A stretch of DNA of 64,000 bases from Bradyrhizobium neotropicale (GCF_001641695.1 NZ_LSEF01000046.1:33075-97074), one strand, 5' to 3'; positions 38,977-49,504 are shown, numbered from the stretch's first letter. Notes: generated from the sequence alone by a model not told the origin. Made by a program: numbers and translations.

Positions 38977-39456
38977 ATGACCCAAGACCATCTCGCCGCA
39001 TCATCCCCGTTGCCGGAGCACGCGCGCCTTGCCGCGTTCGCCGGCGAATGGAATGGCGAGGAGATGGTCTTCCCGTCGCGCTGGACCGCCGGCGGGCCGG
39101 CGACCTCACGCACAGTGGCGCGCATGGATCTCAACGGCTTCTACCTGATCCAGGACAGCGTCCAGATACGCGACGGCAAGCAGATCTTCGCCACCCACGG
39201 CATCTTCACCTACGATCGCGACGACCGGACCTACAAATTGTTCTGGTACGACTCGCTCGGCTACACGCCGCCCTCGCCCGCCTCCGGCGGGTGGGTCGGC
39301 AAGACCCTGACGCTGGTGCGTGGCTCGCTGCGCGGCAATGCGCGCCACGTCTACGAGATCATCGACGACAATTCCTACTCGTTGAAGATCCAGTTCTCGC
39401 CGGACGCGGAAGGTTGGGCCGACGTGCTCACCGGTGTCTATCGCCGCATCCACTGA
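38977..39456 (+). CDS. DUF1579 family protein inserted between sucC and sucD
   Basis: A 159-residue cytoplasmic protein with the DUF1579 pattern: [23 protein letters not shown], then the repeated strands [40 protein letters not shown], and a C-terminal ILKFSP-type [12 protein letters not shown]. The fold is a small beta barrel; function is unknown. It starts four bases after sucC and ends 35 bases before sucD, so it is almost certainly co-transcribed with them. sucC and sucD are normally adjacent, so the gene's position is the odd feature. Confidence 0.85.
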   Translation: MTQDHLAASSPLPEHARLAAFAGEWNGEEMVFPSRWTAGGPATSRTVARMDLNGFYLIQDSVQIRDGKQIFATHGIFTYDRDDRTYKLFWYDSLGYTPPSPASGGWVGKTLTLVRGSLRGNARHVYEIIDDNSYSLKIQFSPDAEGWADVLTGVYRRIH

Positions 39457-39491
39457 CCTCTCACTCTGTTAGTTTCGCGAAAGCAGACCTC

Positions 39492-40376
39492 ATGTCCATC
39501 CTGATTGACAAGAACACCAAGGTCATCTGCCAGGGCTTCACCGGCAAGAACGGCACCTTCCACTCTGAAGCCGCGATGGCCTACGGCACCAAGATGGTCG
39601 GCGGCACTTCGCCGGGCAAAGGCGGCTCGACGCATCTGGGCCTGCCGGTGTTCGACACCGTGCGCGAGGCGCGCCAGAAGACCGGCGCGGATGCGTCCGT
39701 GATCTACGTGCCGCCGCCGGGCGCGGCGGATGCGATCTGCGAGGCCATCGACGCCGAGGTCCCGCTGATCGTCTGCATCACCGAGGGTATTCCGGTGATC
39801 GACATGGTCCGCGTGAAGCGCTCGCTGGCCGGCTCCAAGTCGCGCTTGATCGGACCGAACTGCCCGGGCGTCATGACCGCCGGCGAGTGCAAGATCGGCA
39901 TCATGCCGGCCAACATCTTCAAGACCGGCAGCGTCGGCATCGTCTCCCGCTCCGGCACGCTGACCTATGAAGCCGTGTTCCAGACCTCCCAGGAAGGCCT
40001 CGGCCAGACCACCGCAGTCGGCATCGGCGGCGACCCGGTCAAGGGCACCGAGTTCATCGACGTGCTGGAGATGCTGCTCGCCGACCCCAAGACTGAATCG
40101 ATCATCATGATCGGCGAGATCGGCGGTTCCGCCGAGGAGGACGCCGCTCAGTTCATCAAGGACGAGGCCAAGCGCGGCCGCAAGAAGCCGATGGTCGGCT
40201 TCATCGCCGGCGTGACCGCACCTCCCGGCCGCCGCATGGGCCATGCCGGTGCGATCATCTCCGGCGGCAAGGGCGACGCCAATTCCAAGACCGAAGCGAT
40301 GAAATCGGCCGGAATCACCGTCTCTCCGTCGCCGGCCCGCCTCGGACATACGCTTGCCGAAAAATTGAAAGGCTAA
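39492..40376 (+). CDS. sucD: Succinyl-CoA ligase subunit alpha
   Basis: A 294-residue CoA-binding subunit. [30 protein letters not shown] and [21 protein letters not shown] are the CoA-binding segments. The phosphorylated active-site histidine is in [30 protein letters not shown] and the C-terminal [13 protein letters not shown] are standard. It follows the DUF1579 gene by 35 bases and precedes sucA by 137 bases. Confidence 0.98.
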   Translation: MSILIDKNTKVICQGFTGKNGTFHSEAAMAYGTKMVGGTSPGKGGSTHLGLPVFDTVREARQKTGADASVIYVPPPGAADAICEAIDAEVPLIVCITEGIPVIDMVRVKRSLAGSKSRLIGPNCPGVMTAGECKIGIMPANIFKTGSVGIVSRSGTLTYEAVFQTSQEGLGQTTAVGIGGDPVKGTEFIDVLEMLLADPKTESIIMIGEIGGSAEEDAAQFIKDEAKRGRKKPMVGFIAGVTAPPGRRMGHAGAIISGGKGDANSKTEAMKSAGITVSPSPARLGHTLAEKLKG

Positions 40377-40513
40377 TTCAGTTCTTCGTACTTTTCCGGG
40401 CGAAGTTTCGCAGCAAATAGGGTAAATGGTGCCTGTCGCGTCGAGCCTCTGCCGGGGAGCTCGACGCCAGCGCCGTTTGTTATGCGCGAACCGAAATCGC
40501 CAGGAACTCAAGT

Positions 40514-43471
40514 ATGTCTCGCCAGGACGCGAACGCAGCCTTTGCCCTCTCTTCTTTTTTGCAGGGCACCAACGCCACCTACATCGACGAAATCTACGCT
40601 CGTTATGAGAAGGATCCGTCCTCGGTCGACGCCGAGTGGCAGGAGTTCTTCAAGAGCCTGAAGGACCAGCCCGACGACGTCCGCAGGAACGCCGAGGGTC
40701 CGTCCTGGGAGCGCGCCAACTGGCCGCTGACGCCGCAGGACGACCTGACCTCGGCGCTCGACGGCAACTGGGCGGAAGTCGAGAAGGCGATCGGCGGCAA
40801 GATTGCCGCCAAGGCTCAAGCCAAGGGCGCCGACCTCACCTCCGCCGACGTGCTTCAGGCGACGCGCGACTCCGTTCGCGCCCTGATGCTGATCCGCTCC
40901 TACCGCATGCGCGGCCACTTCCACGCCAAGCTCGATCCGCTCGGCATCGAGGCGCCGAAGAATCGCGAGGAGCTCGACCCGCGCACCTACGGCTTCAGCG
41001 AAGCCGATTTCGACCGCAAGATCTTCCTCGATCACGTGCTCGGCCTCGAATACGGCACGCTGCGCGAGATCACCGCGATCTGCGAGCGCACCTACTGCCA
41101 GACGCTCGGCGTCGAGTTCATGCATATCAGCAATGCCGCGCAAAAGGCCTGGATCCAGGAGCGCATCGAGGGACCGGACAAGGAGATTTCGTTCACTCCC
41201 GAAGGGCGCCGCGCCATCCTGACGAAGTTGGTCGAAGCCGAAGGCTTCGAGAAGTTCTGCGACACCAAGTTCACCGGCACCAAGCGCTTCGGCCTCGACG
41301 GCGGCGAGTCGCTGATCCCCGCGCTCGAGCAGATCATCAAGCGCGGCGGCAATCTCGGCGTGAAGGAGATCGTGCTGGGCATGCCGCATCGCGGCCGTCT
41401 CAACGTGCTGACCCAGGTGATGGCCAAGGCGCACCGCGCGCTGTTCCACGAGTTCAAGGGCGGCTCGGCCAATCCCGACGCGGTCGAAGGCTCCGGCGAC
41501 GTCAAGTACCATCTCGGCGCGTCCTCGGACCGCGAGTTCGACGGCAACCGCATCCATCTGTCGCTGACCGCGAACCCCTCGCATCTCGAGATCGTCGACC
41601 CCGTCGTGCTCGGCAAGGTCCGCGCCAAGCAGGACCAGCACGGCGATCCGCCGGACATGCGCATCTCGGTGATGCCGCTGTTGATGCATGGCGACGCCGC
41701 ATTCGCCGGCCAGGGCGTGGTCGCGGAATGCTTCGGCCTGTCGGACCTGAAGGGCTACCGCACCGGCGGCTCCGTGCACTTCATCGTCAACAACCAGATC
41801 GGCTTCACCACCTATCCGCGTTACTCGCGCTCCTCGCCCTATCCGTCGGATGTGGCGAAGATGATCGACGCGCCGATCTTCCACGTGAACGGCGACGATC
41901 CCGAAGCCGTGGTGTTCGCGGCCAAGGTCGCGACCGAGTTCCGGCAGAAATTCCATAAGCCTGTCGTCATCGACATGTGGTGCTATCGCCGCTACGGCCA
42001 CAATGAGGGCGACGAGCCGGCCTTCACGCAGCCGGTGATGTACAAGCGGATCGCGGCCCATCCCTCGACGCTCACGCTCTACTCCAAGCGCCTGATCGCC
42101 GAAGGCGTGGTGACGGAGGGTGAGGTCGACAAGCTCAAGGCCGACTGGCGCGCGCGGCTGGACGCCGAGTTCGAGGCCGGCACCTCCTACAAGCCGAACA
42201 AGGCCGACTGGCTCGACGGCAAGTGGTCCGGCTTCAAGATCGCCGACCAGGAAGAGGATGCGCGGCGCGGCGTCACCGGCGTCGATACCGCCGTGCTGAA
42301 GGACATCGGCCGCAAGATCACCAAGGTGCCGGACGGTTTTCGCGTTCACCGCACCATCCAGCGCTTCCTCGACAACCGCTCGAAGGCGATCGACGGCGGC
42401 AACGGCATCGACTGGGCGACCGGCGAGGCCCTGGCGTTCTGCTCGCTGCTGCTCGAAAACCACCATGTGCGTCTCTCCGGACAGGACTCCGAGCGCGGCA
42501 CCTTCTCGCAGCGCCATTCGGTCCTGATCGACCAGGAGGACGAGAGCCGCTACACGCCGTTCAACCATCTCGGCACCGAGCAGGGCCATTACGAGGTCAT
42601 CAACTCGCTGTTGTCCGAAGAGGCGGTGCTCGGCTTCGAGTACGGCTATTCGCTCGCCGAGCCGAACACGCTGACCCTCTGGGAAGCGCAGTTCGGCGAC
42701 TTCGCCAACGGCGCGCAGGTCGTGTTCGACCAGTTCATCTCCTCGGGCGAGCGCAAATGGCTGCGCATGTCCGGCCTCGTCTGCCTCCTGCCGCACGGCT
42801 ATGAGGGCCAGGGACCGGAGCACTCCTCGGCGCGTCTCGAGCGTTATTTGCAGATGTGCGCCGAAGACAACATGCAGGTGGTCTATCCGACAACGCCGGC
42901 GAACTACTTCCACGTGCTGCGGCGCCAGCTCCACCGCGAGATCCGCAAGCCGCTGATCCTGATGACGCCGAAGTCGCTGCTGCGCCACAAGCGTGCGGTG
43001 TCGCGGCTCGAGGAGCTCGCCAAGGGAACGACGTTCCACCGCATCCTCTATGATGACGCCCAGATGCTGCCGGACGAGCCGATCAAGCTCGTTCCGGACG
43101 AGAAAATCCGCCGCATCGTGCTCTGCTCCGGCAAGGTCTATTACGACCTTTACGAGGAGCGCGAGAAGCGTGGCATCGACGACATCTATCTGATGCGCGT
43201 CGAGCAGCTCTACCCGGTGCCGCTGAAGGCGCTGGTCATCGAGCTGTCGCGCTTCAAGAAGGCGGAAGTGATCTGGTGCCAGGAAGAGCCGCGCAACATG
43301 GGTGCATGGCACTTCATCGAGCCTTATCTGGAATGGGTGCTGAACCAGGTGAACGGCGTGAGCCGGCGTCCGCGCTATGTCGGGCGTGCCGCTTCCGCCG
43401 CGACCGCCACTGGCCTGATGTCGAAGCACCAGGCGCAGCTGAAGGCGTTCCTGGACGAAGCATTGAGCTGA
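40514..43471 (+). CDS. sucA: 2-oxoglutarate dehydrogenase E1 component
   Basis: A 985-residue thiamine-diphosphate enzyme that decarboxylates 2-oxoglutarate in the TCA cycle. The N-terminal E2-binding segment SSFLQGTNATYIDEIYARYEKDPSSVDAEW is present. MLIRSYRMRGHFHAKLDPL, GMPHRGRLNVL, GDAAFAGQGVVAECF and HVNGDDPEAVVFAAKVATEF form the ThDP and metal site. The C-terminal EEPRNMGAWHFIEPYL is present. An AGGAACTCAAGT stretch precedes the ATG. Confidence 0.98.
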   Translation: MSRQDANAAFALSSFLQGTNATYIDEIYARYEKDPSSVDAEWQEFFKSLKDQPDDVRRNAEGPSWERANWPLTPQDDLTSALDGNWAEVEKAIGGKIAAKAQAKGADLTSADVLQATRDSVRALMLIRSYRMRGHFHAKLDPLGIEAPKNREELDPRTYGFSEADFDRKIFLDHVLGLEYGTLREITAICERTYCQTLGVEFMHISNAAQKAWIQERIEGPDKEISFTPEGRRAILTKLVEAEGFEKFCDTKFTGTKRFGLDGGESLIPALEQIIKRGGNLGVKEIVLGMPHRGRLNVLTQVMAKAHRALFHEFKGGSANPDAVEGSGDVKYHLGASSDREFDGNRIHLSLTANPSHLEIVDPVVLGKVRAKQDQHGDPPDMRISVMPLLMHGDAAFAGQGVVAECFGLSDLKGYRTGGSVHFIVNNQIGFTTYPRYSRSSPYPSDVAKMIDAPIFHVNGDDPEAVVFAAKVATEFRQKFHKPVVIDMWCYRRYGHNEGDEPAFTQPVMYKRIAAHPSTLTLYSKRLIAEGVVTEGEVDKLKADWRARLDAEFEAGTSYKPNKADWLDGKWSGFKIADQEEDARRGVTGVDTAVLKDIGRKITKVPDGFRVHRTIQRFLDNRSKAIDGGNGIDWATGEALAFCSLLLENHHVRLSGQDSERGTFSQRHSVLIDQEDESRYTPFNHLGTEQGHYEVINSLLSEEAVLGFEYGYSLAEPNTLTLWEAQFGDFANGAQVVFDQFISSGERKWLRMSGLVCLLPHGYEGQGPEHSSARLERYLQMCAEDNMQVVYPTTPANYFHVLRRQLHREIRKPLILMTPKSLLRHKRAVSRLEELAKGTTFHRILYDDAQMLPDEPIKLVPDEKIRRIVLCSGKVYYDLYEEREKRGIDDIYLMRVEQLYPVPLKALVIELSRFKKAEVIWCQEEPRNMGAWHFIEPYLEWVLNQVNGVSRRPRYVGRAASAATATGLMSKHQAQLKAFLDEALS

Positions 43472-43488
43472 ACTTTTTGAACCGAGTC

Positions 43489-43510
43489 ATGCCCCGCGCA
43501 AGCGGGGCAT
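43489..43510. repeat. Short palindrome between sucA and sucB
   Basis: ATGCCCCGC-GCAA-GCGGGGCAT, a perfect 9-base inverted repeat, lies 17 bases after the sucA stop. It has no T tract, so read-through into sucB is expected. Confidence 0.6.
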
Positions 43511-43621
43511 CCAGTACGTCGTGACTGCGAACGTCCCGGCTCGCTGGATGGCCTGCTTTTCGCCGGCCGATGACGCCTGAAAATTCTCGACCGCATTGGC
43601 GATCTCCTTAAGGAAAAGACC

Positions 43622-44863
43622 ATGACTGAAATTCGTGTGCCGACGCTCGGCGAATCCGTCACCGAGGCCACCATCGGCCGCTGGTTCAAGAAGGCCGGCG
43701 ATCCCGTCGCCGTCGACGAGCCCTTGGTGGAGCTCGAGACCGACAAGGTCACCATCGAAGTCCCCGCGCCCTCCGCCGGCACGCTGAGCGAGATCATCGC
43801 CGCTGATGGTGCAACGGTTGCCGTCGGCGCGCTGCTCGGACAGATCACCGACGGTGCTGGCGCCGCGAAGTCGGCCGCCGCGCCCGCCAAGCCCGCGGCT
43901 GCCCCGGCTGCCGCCGCAGCGGCTCCTGCTGCCCCGGCCGCGCCCAAGGCGCCGCCGGCCGATGCCCCGCTCGCCCCGTCAGTGCGCAAGCTCTCCGCAG
44001 AGACCGGCATCGATGCCTCGACCGTTCCGGGCTCGGGCAAGGACGGCCGCGTCACCAAGGGGGACATGCTCGCTGCGATCGAGCGTGCGGCTTCCGCGCC
44101 GACCCCGGTCAACCAGCCGGCTGCCGCCGTTCAGGTGCGCGCACCGTCGCCGGCCGATGACGCCGCGCGCGAAGAACGCGTCAAGATGACCCGCCTGCGC
44201 CAGACCATCGCGCGCCGTCTGAAGGACGTGCAGAACACCGCCGCGATGCTCACGACCTTCAACGAGGTCGACATGACCAACGTCATGGCGCTGCGTGCCC
44301 ACTACAAGGATGCGTTCGAGAAGAAGCACGGCGCCAAGCTCGGCTTCATGGGCTTCTTCACCAAGGCCGTCGTGCAGGCGCTGAAGGACATTCCGGCTGT
44401 CAACGCCGAGATCGACGGCACCGACCTGATCTACAAGAACTACTACCACATCGGCGTCGCCGTCGGCACCGACAAGGGTCTCGTCGTGCCCGTCGTGCGC
44501 GACTGCGACCACAAGTCGATCTCCGACATCGAGAAGGGCATCGCCGATTTCGGTCGTCGCGCGCGTGACGGCCAGCTCAAGATCGACGAGATGCAGGGCG
44601 GCACCTTCACCATCACCAATGGCGGCATCTACGGCTCGCTGATGTCGACGCCGATCCTGAACGCGCCGCAGTCCGGCATCCTCGGCATGCACAAGATCCA
44701 GGAGCGGCCGATGGTCGTCGGCGGCAAGATCGAGGTCCGCCCGATGATGTATCTGGCGCTGTCCTACGATCACCGCGTGATCGACGGCAAGGAAGCCGTC
44801 ACCTTCCTGGTCCGCGTCAAGGAGAGCCTGGAAGATCCGGCGCGCCTGGTGCTGGACCTCTGA
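43622..44863 (+). CDS. sucB: Dihydrolipoyl succinyltransferase E2 of 2-oxoglutarate dehydrogenase
   Basis: A 413-residue E2 core. One lipoyl domain is at the N-terminus, with the lipoylated lysine in [16 protein letters not shown] near residue 42. An Ala/Pro/Lys-rich flexible linker follows at about residues 80-115, then the E1/E3-binding peripheral domain ([30 protein letters not shown]). The catalytic domain ends with [17 protein letters not shown], which carries the active-site His and Asp. It works with sucA and lpdA in this block. Confidence 0.98.
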   Translation: MTEIRVPTLGESVTEATIGRWFKKAGDPVAVDEPLVELETDKVTIEVPAPSAGTLSEIIAADGATVAVGALLGQITDGAGAAKSAAAPAKPAAAPAAAAAAPAAPAAPKAPPADAPLAPSVRKLSAETGIDASTVPGSGKDGRVTKGDMLAAIERAASAPTPVNQPAAAVQVRAPSPADDAAREERVKMTRLRQTIARRLKDVQNTAAMLTTFNEVDMTNVMALRAHYKDAFEKKHGAKLGFMGFFTKAVVQALKDIPAVNAEIDGTDLIYKNYYHIGVAVGTDKGLVVPVVRDCDHKSISDIEKGIADFGRRARDGQLKIDEMQGGTFTITNGGIYGSLMSTPILNAPQSGILGMHKIQERPMVVGGKIEVRPMMYLALSYDHRVIDGKEAVTFLVRVKESLEDPARLVLDL

Positions 44864-44926
44864 TCGCTGATGTCTTGAAAGCGCCGTCGCCTGCACAGGC
44901 GACGGCGTATGTACATGGAGGCGAAC

Positions 44927-45676
44927 GTGACGGATAAGGTTGCGATCATCACCGGCGGCAGCCGCGGCATCGGGCGGGCGACCGCGATCGCCGCGGCCGC
45001 GCGCGGCTTTCGCGTCGTCATCGGCTATGCCAGCAACAAGCAGGCTGCCGACGAGGTGGTCGCCGAGATCGAGGCCCGCAACGGCAAGGCCATCGCGGTG
45101 AAATGCGATGTCGCCGAGGAAAGCGATATCCTCGAACTGTTCAAGGCGGCGGACAAGTTCGGCACGTTGGGTGCGCTCGTCAACAATGGCGGCATCGTCG
45201 GCAAGAGCGGCGTGCGCGTCGACGAGATGTCGGCCGAGCGCATCCAGCGTGTGATGGCCGTCAACGTCACCGGCTCCATCCTCTGCGCGCGCGAGGCGGT
45301 GAAGCGGATGTCGACCAAGCATGGCGGCAAGGGCGGCGTCATCGTCAATCTGTCGTCGGTCGCCGCCAAGCTCGGCGCGCCCAACACCTATGTCGACTAT
45401 GCCGCCTCCAAGGGTGCGATCGATTCCTTCACCATCGGCCTCGGCTATGAGGTCGCGGGCGAAGGCATCCGCGTCGCGGGCGTCCGCCCCGGCCTGATCG
45501 ACACCGACATCCACGCCTCCGGCGGCGAGCCCGATCGCGCCCATCGTCTGGCCCATCTGGTGCCGATGAAGCGCGTCGGCACCGCCGAGGAAATCGCCAA
45601 CGCCATCGTCTGGCTGATGTCGGACGATGCCTCCTACGTCACTAGCGCAATTCTCGACGTGTCCGGCGGACGCTGA
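44927..45676 (+). CDS. Short-chain dehydrogenase/reductase
   Basis: A 249-residue classical SDR using NAD(P)H. The cofactor motif GGSRGIGRA opens it. ALVNNGG is the NNAG-type segment (with GG for AG), VNLSSVAAKLGAPNTYVDYAASKGA carries the catalytic Ser, Tyr and Lys, and GVRPGLIDTDIH follows. I place the start at a GTG because GGAGG stands five bases before it; two upstream ATGs lack a ribosome-binding site. The substrate is unknown. It lies between sucB and lpdA in the same direction, spaced by about 60 and 37 bases, so it is likely part of the operon. Confidence 0.9.
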   Translation: MTDKVAIITGGSRGIGRATAIAAAARGFRVVIGYASNKQAADEVVAEIEARNGKAIAVKCDVAEESDILELFKAADKFGTLGALVNNGGIVGKSGVRVDEMSAERIQRVMAVNVTGSILCAREAVKRMSTKHGGKGGVIVNLSSVAAKLGAPNTYVDYAASKGAIDSFTIGLGYEVAGEGIRVAGVRPGLIDTDIHASGGEPDRAHRLAHLVPMKRVGTAEEIANAIVWLMSDDASYVTSAILDVSGGR

Positions 45677-45713
45677 CACGTCTCCTCACGCTTAACCTAC
45701 GGGACTTCCTCTC

Positions 45714-47114
45714 ATGGCTACCTACGATCTCGTCGTCATCGGCACCGGACCGGGCGGTTATGTCTGCGCGGTGCGCGCAAGCCAGCTCGGCATGAAAGTC
45801 GCCGTGGTGGAAAAGAACCCAACCCTCGGCGGCACCTGCCTCAACGTCGGCTGCATGCCCTCCAAGGCGCTGCTGCACGCTTCCGAAATGTTCGAGGAGG
45901 CCGGGCATTCCTTCGCCAAGATGGGCGTGTCGGTCTCGGCGCCGAAGCTCGATCTGCCGTCGATGATGAACTTCAAGCAGCAGGGCATCGACGGCAACGT
46001 CAAGGGCGTCGAGTTCCTGATGAAGAAGAACAAGATCGATGTCTTGAAGGGCACCGGCAAGATCCTCGGCACCGGCAAGGTCGAAGTATCCGCCGACGGC
46101 AAGTCGCAGGTGGTTGAGACGAAGAACATCGTGATTGCCACCGGCTCGGACATCGCCCGGCTGAAGGGCATCGAGATCGACGAGAAGCGCATCGTGTCGT
46201 CGACCGGCGCGCTGTCGCTGGAGAAGGTGCCAGGCAGGCTGCTCGTCATCGGCGCCGGCGTGATCGGGCTCGAGCTCGGCTCGGTGTGGCGCAGGCTCGG
46301 GTCCGAAGTCATGGTCGTGGAATTCCTCGATCGCATCCTGCCCGGCATGGACGGCGAGATCGCGAAGCAATTCCAGCGCCTCCTGGAAAAGCAGGGATTT
46401 GCATTCAAGCTCGGCTCGAAGGTCACCGGCGTCGAGGTAAACAGCAAGGCGCTGCTGGCGAAGATCGAACCGGCTGCGGGTGGCGCGGCCGAGACCATCG
46501 AGGCCGATGTCGTTCTCGTCTGCATCGGCCGCACGCCCTACACCGATGGGCTCGGCCTGAAGGAAGCCGGCGTCGCGCTCGACAATCGCGGCCGCGTGCA
46601 GATCGATCCGCACTTCGCCACCAGCCTCAGGGGCGTCTATGCCATCGGCGACGTCGTCGCAGGCCCGATGCTCGCGCACAAGGCCGAGGATGAAGGCGTT
46701 GCGGTTGCAGAGATCATCGCGGGCCAGGCCGGCCACGTGAATTACGACGTTATCCCAGGCGTCGTGTATACCACGCCGGAAGTGTCGGCCGTCGGCAAGA
46801 CCGAAGAGGAATTGAAGCAGGCGGGCGTGGCTTACACCGTCGGAAAGTTTCCCTTTACCGCCAACGGCCGCTCCAAGGTCAACCAGACCACCGACGGCTT
46901 CGTGAAGATTCTCGCAGATGCGAAGACCGATCGTGTGCTTGGTGTGCACATTATCGGCCGCGAAGCCGGCGAAATGATCCATGAAGCGGCCGTTCTCATG
47001 GAGTTCGGCGGCAGCGCGGAAGACCTCGCCCGCACCTGCCACGCGCATCCGACTCGCTCGGAAGCCATCAAGGAGGCCGCGCTTGCAGTCGGCAAGCGGG
47101 CCATCCATATGTAG
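45714..47114 (+). CDS. lpdA: Dihydrolipoyl dehydrogenase E3
   Basis: A 466-residue FAD flavoprotein that reoxidises dihydrolipoyl groups of SucB. The FAD motif [19 protein letters not shown] opens it. The redox-active disulfide is [16 protein letters not shown], the NAD motif is [19 protein letters not shown], and [19 protein letters not shown] follows. The C-terminal active-site histidine lies in [14 protein letters not shown]. It closes the 2-oxoglutarate dehydrogenase group. Confidence 0.98.
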   Translation: MATYDLVVIGTGPGGYVCAVRASQLGMKVAVVEKNPTLGGTCLNVGCMPSKALLHASEMFEEAGHSFAKMGVSVSAPKLDLPSMMNFKQQGIDGNVKGVEFLMKKNKIDVLKGTGKILGTGKVEVSADGKSQVVETKNIVIATGSDIARLKGIEIDEKRIVSSTGALSLEKVPGRLLVIGAGVIGLELGSVWRRLGSEVMVVEFLDRILPGMDGEIAKQFQRLLEKQGFAFKLGSKVTGVEVNSKALLAKIEPAAGGAAETIEADVVLVCIGRTPYTDGLGLKEAGVALDNRGRVQIDPHFATSLRGVYAIGDVVAGPMLAHKAEDEGVAVAEIIAGQAGHVNYDVIPGVVYTTPEVSAVGKTEEELKQAGVAYTVGKFPFTANGRSKVNQTTDGFVKILADAKTDRVLGVHIIGREAGEMIHEAAVLMEFGGSAEDLARTCHAHPTRSEAIKEAALAVGKRAIHM

Positions 47115-47148
47115 GCGACGCCCCGAGCCGAATCGGGCGGGACAACAC

Positions 47149-47679
47149 ATGCTGCGCCGCCTACTTCAACCGGTCTGGGTCCTGCTGGCGATCATCTTCC
47201 TGATCGAAGCCTGGCTGTGGGACCACCTTGAGCCGATCGTCGCGCGGGTTGTCGCAGCGATCCCGCTTGCGCGATTCAAGCAATGGCTGACGGAGCGCGT
47301 CGATGCGCTGTCGCCGGCCATGACGCTGATTGTGTTTGCTGTGCCGGTCGTCCCGCTGTTTCCGCTCAAGCTTGTCGGGCTGTGGCTGCTCACGCACGAA
47401 TATTGGTTCAGCGCGGCTTTCACGATCCTGTTCGCGAAGATGCTCGGCGTCGGCGTCACCGCCTTCGTCTTCGACGTGACGCGCGACAAGCTTCTCGAGA
47501 TGCAATGGTTCGAGCGGCTCTATGAGCTCGTCCTGAAGCTGCGCGCCAAGGCTTCCGAGCTCGTCGACCCGATCAAGCGGCGCATCAAGGAGCTCATCAC
47601 CGGCAACGGCGAAGGCTGGTCCTCGCGCACGCTCCGCCTGATCCAGCGTTTCCGCAAGAGCGTGCACGAAGCGCGCTGA
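47149..47679 (+). CDS. Membrane protein of unknown function
   Basis: A 176-residue protein with three hydrophobic segments: PVWVLLAIIFLIEAWLWDHL (residues 8-27), LIVFAVPVVPLFPLKLVGLWLLT (about 61-83) and FSAAFTILFAKMLGVGVTAFVF (about 89-110). A basic amphipathic C-terminal half follows (RLYELVLKLRAKASELVDPIKRRIKELI). I do not recognise a named family, though similar proteins occur beside lpd in Rhizobiales. The ATG was chosen because it opens the first membrane segment; the longer reading overlaps lpdA. It starts 34 bases after lpdA and may be co-transcribed. Confidence 0.75.
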   Translation: MLRRLLQPVWVLLAIIFLIEAWLWDHLEPIVARVVAAIPLARFKQWLTERVDALSPAMTLIVFAVPVVPLFPLKLVGLWLLTHEYWFSAAFTILFAKMLGVGVTAFVFDVTRDKLLEMQWFERLYELVLKLRAKASELVDPIKRRIKELITGNGEGWSSRTLRLIQRFRKSVHEAR

Positions 47680-47715
47680 GCGCCGGGACGACGGTGGAGT
47701 TGGGAGCGACCGCAC

Positions 47716-48309
47716 CTACCCGTGCAAATGCAACAGATGCGGCCACCACAGGCCGAGTGCGGTCATGACGAGGCCGGCGAGGGTGAGGATGCCGCCGACA
47801 TAGGCGAGTGCGAACATGCCGGTGATGATGGTGGCCGACGCCAGCACGATGCCGATCTGGAAGGCTGCGGACGCAAGCTCGAAGTGGTGATATTTCGCAG
47901 ACGCTTCGTCGCGCTCGTGCTCGGCGTGCTTGGCCTTCTCGGCGAGTTGCTCGGTGCCTTCGCCGGTCTCGGGCTCGGAGCGGTAGCGCGCCGCGGTCTT
48001 CTGCCAATCATCGATCTGCTTCTGCACCGCCGCCTTGGTGGCGTCATCGGCCGAAGACCCCAGCGTGAGCTTGCCCTGCTCGGCCGCGGTCTGCACCACG
48101 GTCCGGCGGATGCTCTTGGCCTGGAAGAAGGCCCAGAGGTTGGCCGACTCCACGTTCTTGCTGATGGCTTCGGTCTGCGCCCCCTTGCCGAGCGTTTCCG
48201 AGATAGCAAGGAACAGGGCCAGCACCGCGATCAGAAGCGCGATCTTGCGGTTCTCGCCGGACGCATGCTCCGCGTGCTCGGCATGCTCCATGCTTTCATG
48301 TGCGCTCAT
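47716..48309 (-). CDS. DUF4337 family membrane protein
   Basis: A 197-residue protein with the DUF4337 layout. A histidine/glutamate-rich N-terminal repeat (HESMEHAEHAEHASGE) precedes a membrane segment (IALLIAVLALFLAISETLG). A coiled, charged region (WQKTAARYRSEPETGEGTEQLAEKAKHAEHERDEA) is followed by two C-terminal membrane segments. The role of the family is unknown. The repeated HAEHAE could bind metal. It is convergent with the preceding membrane protein and lies downstream of xerC on the same strand. Confidence 0.88.
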   Translation of the reverse strand: MSAHESMEHAEHAEHASGENRKIALLIAVLALFLAISETLGKGAQTEAISKNVESANLWAFFQAKSIRRTVVQTAAEQGKLTLGSSADDATKAAVQKQIDDWQKTAARYRSEPETGEGTEQLAEKAKHAEHERDEASAKYHHFELASAAFQIGIVLASATIITGMFALAYVGGILTLAGLVMTALGLWWPHLLHLHG

Positions 48310-48399
48310 ATTTCTCTCCTGCTGTCGGTCGCTACGATTTGACCGAACCGCGAGAACTGCGCAAGGGGCATGCGCGTTATGACAGCCTCGTGTCAGCTT

Positions 48400-49365
48400 T
48401 CATCGCCGCGGATGCGCGCTGGCATAGACCTCGAGCAGGCGCTCGGAATCGATGCCGGTATAGACCTGCGTGGTCGAGAGCGAGGAATGGCCGAGCAATT
48501 CCTGGATCGCGCGCAAATCGCCGCCGCGTGACAGAAGATGCGTGGCGAAGGAATGCCGGAGCGCGTGCGGCGTCGCGCTGTCCGGCAGACCGAGCGCGCC
48601 GCGCAGCCGCTCCATCGCGAGCTGGATGATGCGCGGACTCAAGGGACCGCCGCGCGCGCCGACGAAGATCGGGCCCTCCGGCGGCAGGGAATGCGGGCAC
48701 ATCGCGACATATTCGTCGATCAGCGCCAGCACGTTCTGCAGCACCGGCACCATGCGGGTCTTGTTGCCCTTGCCGGTGACGACCAGCACGTCGCCTTCAG
48801 CCGGCCGCGGCACCTCGCGGCGTTTCAGGCCGAGCGCTTCGGAGATGCGCAGGCCCGAGCCGTAGAGCAGCGCCATCACCGCTGCGTCGCGCACCAAAAT
48901 CCAGGTCTCGCGCTCCTCGCCGGCGCGCTCGTCGGCGTCGGTGAGGCGCTTTGCGGACGCCATCGGCAGCGGCTTTGGCAGGCTCTTGGCCACCTTCGGC
49001 GCACGGATCGCCGACAGCGCCCCGACCTTGCCCTTGCCTTCGCGCTCGAGGAAGCGGCCGAAGGAGCGCAGGCCCGCCAGCGCCCGCATCAAGCTGCGGC
49101 CGGATACGTCGTCGGCGCGGCGCATCGCCATGAAGGCGCGGACGTCAGTTGCTTCGAGCGCGGCGAAGCGATCAAGCGTGACGCGCTCGCCCCAATGGCT
49201 GCAGAGGAAATCCAGGCACTGCCGCAAGTCGCGTGCATAGGCCTCCAGCGTCTTCGGCGACAGCCGCCGCTCGGCGCCGAGATGCGACAGCCAGCGCGCC
49301 ATCTCCTGCGCGATCGACGCATCGGCGCTGGCAAGCTCGATTCTCGGGGCGGCGGCTTTGCTCAT
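48400..49365 (-). CDS. xerC: Tyrosine recombinase XerC
   Basis: A 321-residue site-specific recombinase that resolves chromosome dimers at dif with XerD. The N-terminal SAM-like domain has WLSHLGAERRLSPKTLEAYARDLRQCLDFL. The catalytic residues lie in LLYGSGLRISEALGL (Arg), VTGKGNKTRMVP (Lys), TPHALRHSFATHLLSRGGDLRAIQELLGH (His, Arg, His) and STTQVYTGID (Tyr). It is divergent from priA and reads towards the DUF4337 gene. No dif-like site was found in the window. Confidence 0.95.
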   Translation of the reverse strand: MSKAAAPRIELASADASIAQEMARWLSHLGAERRLSPKTLEAYARDLRQCLDFLCSHWGERVTLDRFAALEATDVRAFMAMRRADDVSGRSLMRALAGLRSFGRFLEREGKGKVGALSAIRAPKVAKSLPKPLPMASAKRLTDADERAGEERETWILVRDAAVMALLYGSGLRISEALGLKRREVPRPAEGDVLVVTGKGNKTRMVPVLQNVLALIDEYVAMCPHSLPPEGPIFVGARGGPLSPRIIQLAMERLRGALGLPDSATPHALRHSFATHLLSRGGDLRAIQELLGHSSLSTTQVYTGIDSERLLEVYASAHPRR

Positions 49366-49504
49366 AAGGCCTGGATTTGGCTCTGGACGCGATGATTCCG
49401 CACAGTATATCGCATCACACCCGTTTATCGTTCGCTAAGGCCGCCCGGCGGCGCTAGCCTGACGGCCCAGAGTTCCGATTCTTTCGCCCAAGATCTCCGC
49501 CTAA

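Noticed and set aside
40508..43429. 973-codon open frame antisense to sucA
   Set aside because: Same shadow effect. The sense frame encodes a complete 2-oxoglutarate dehydrogenase E1 with all motifs.
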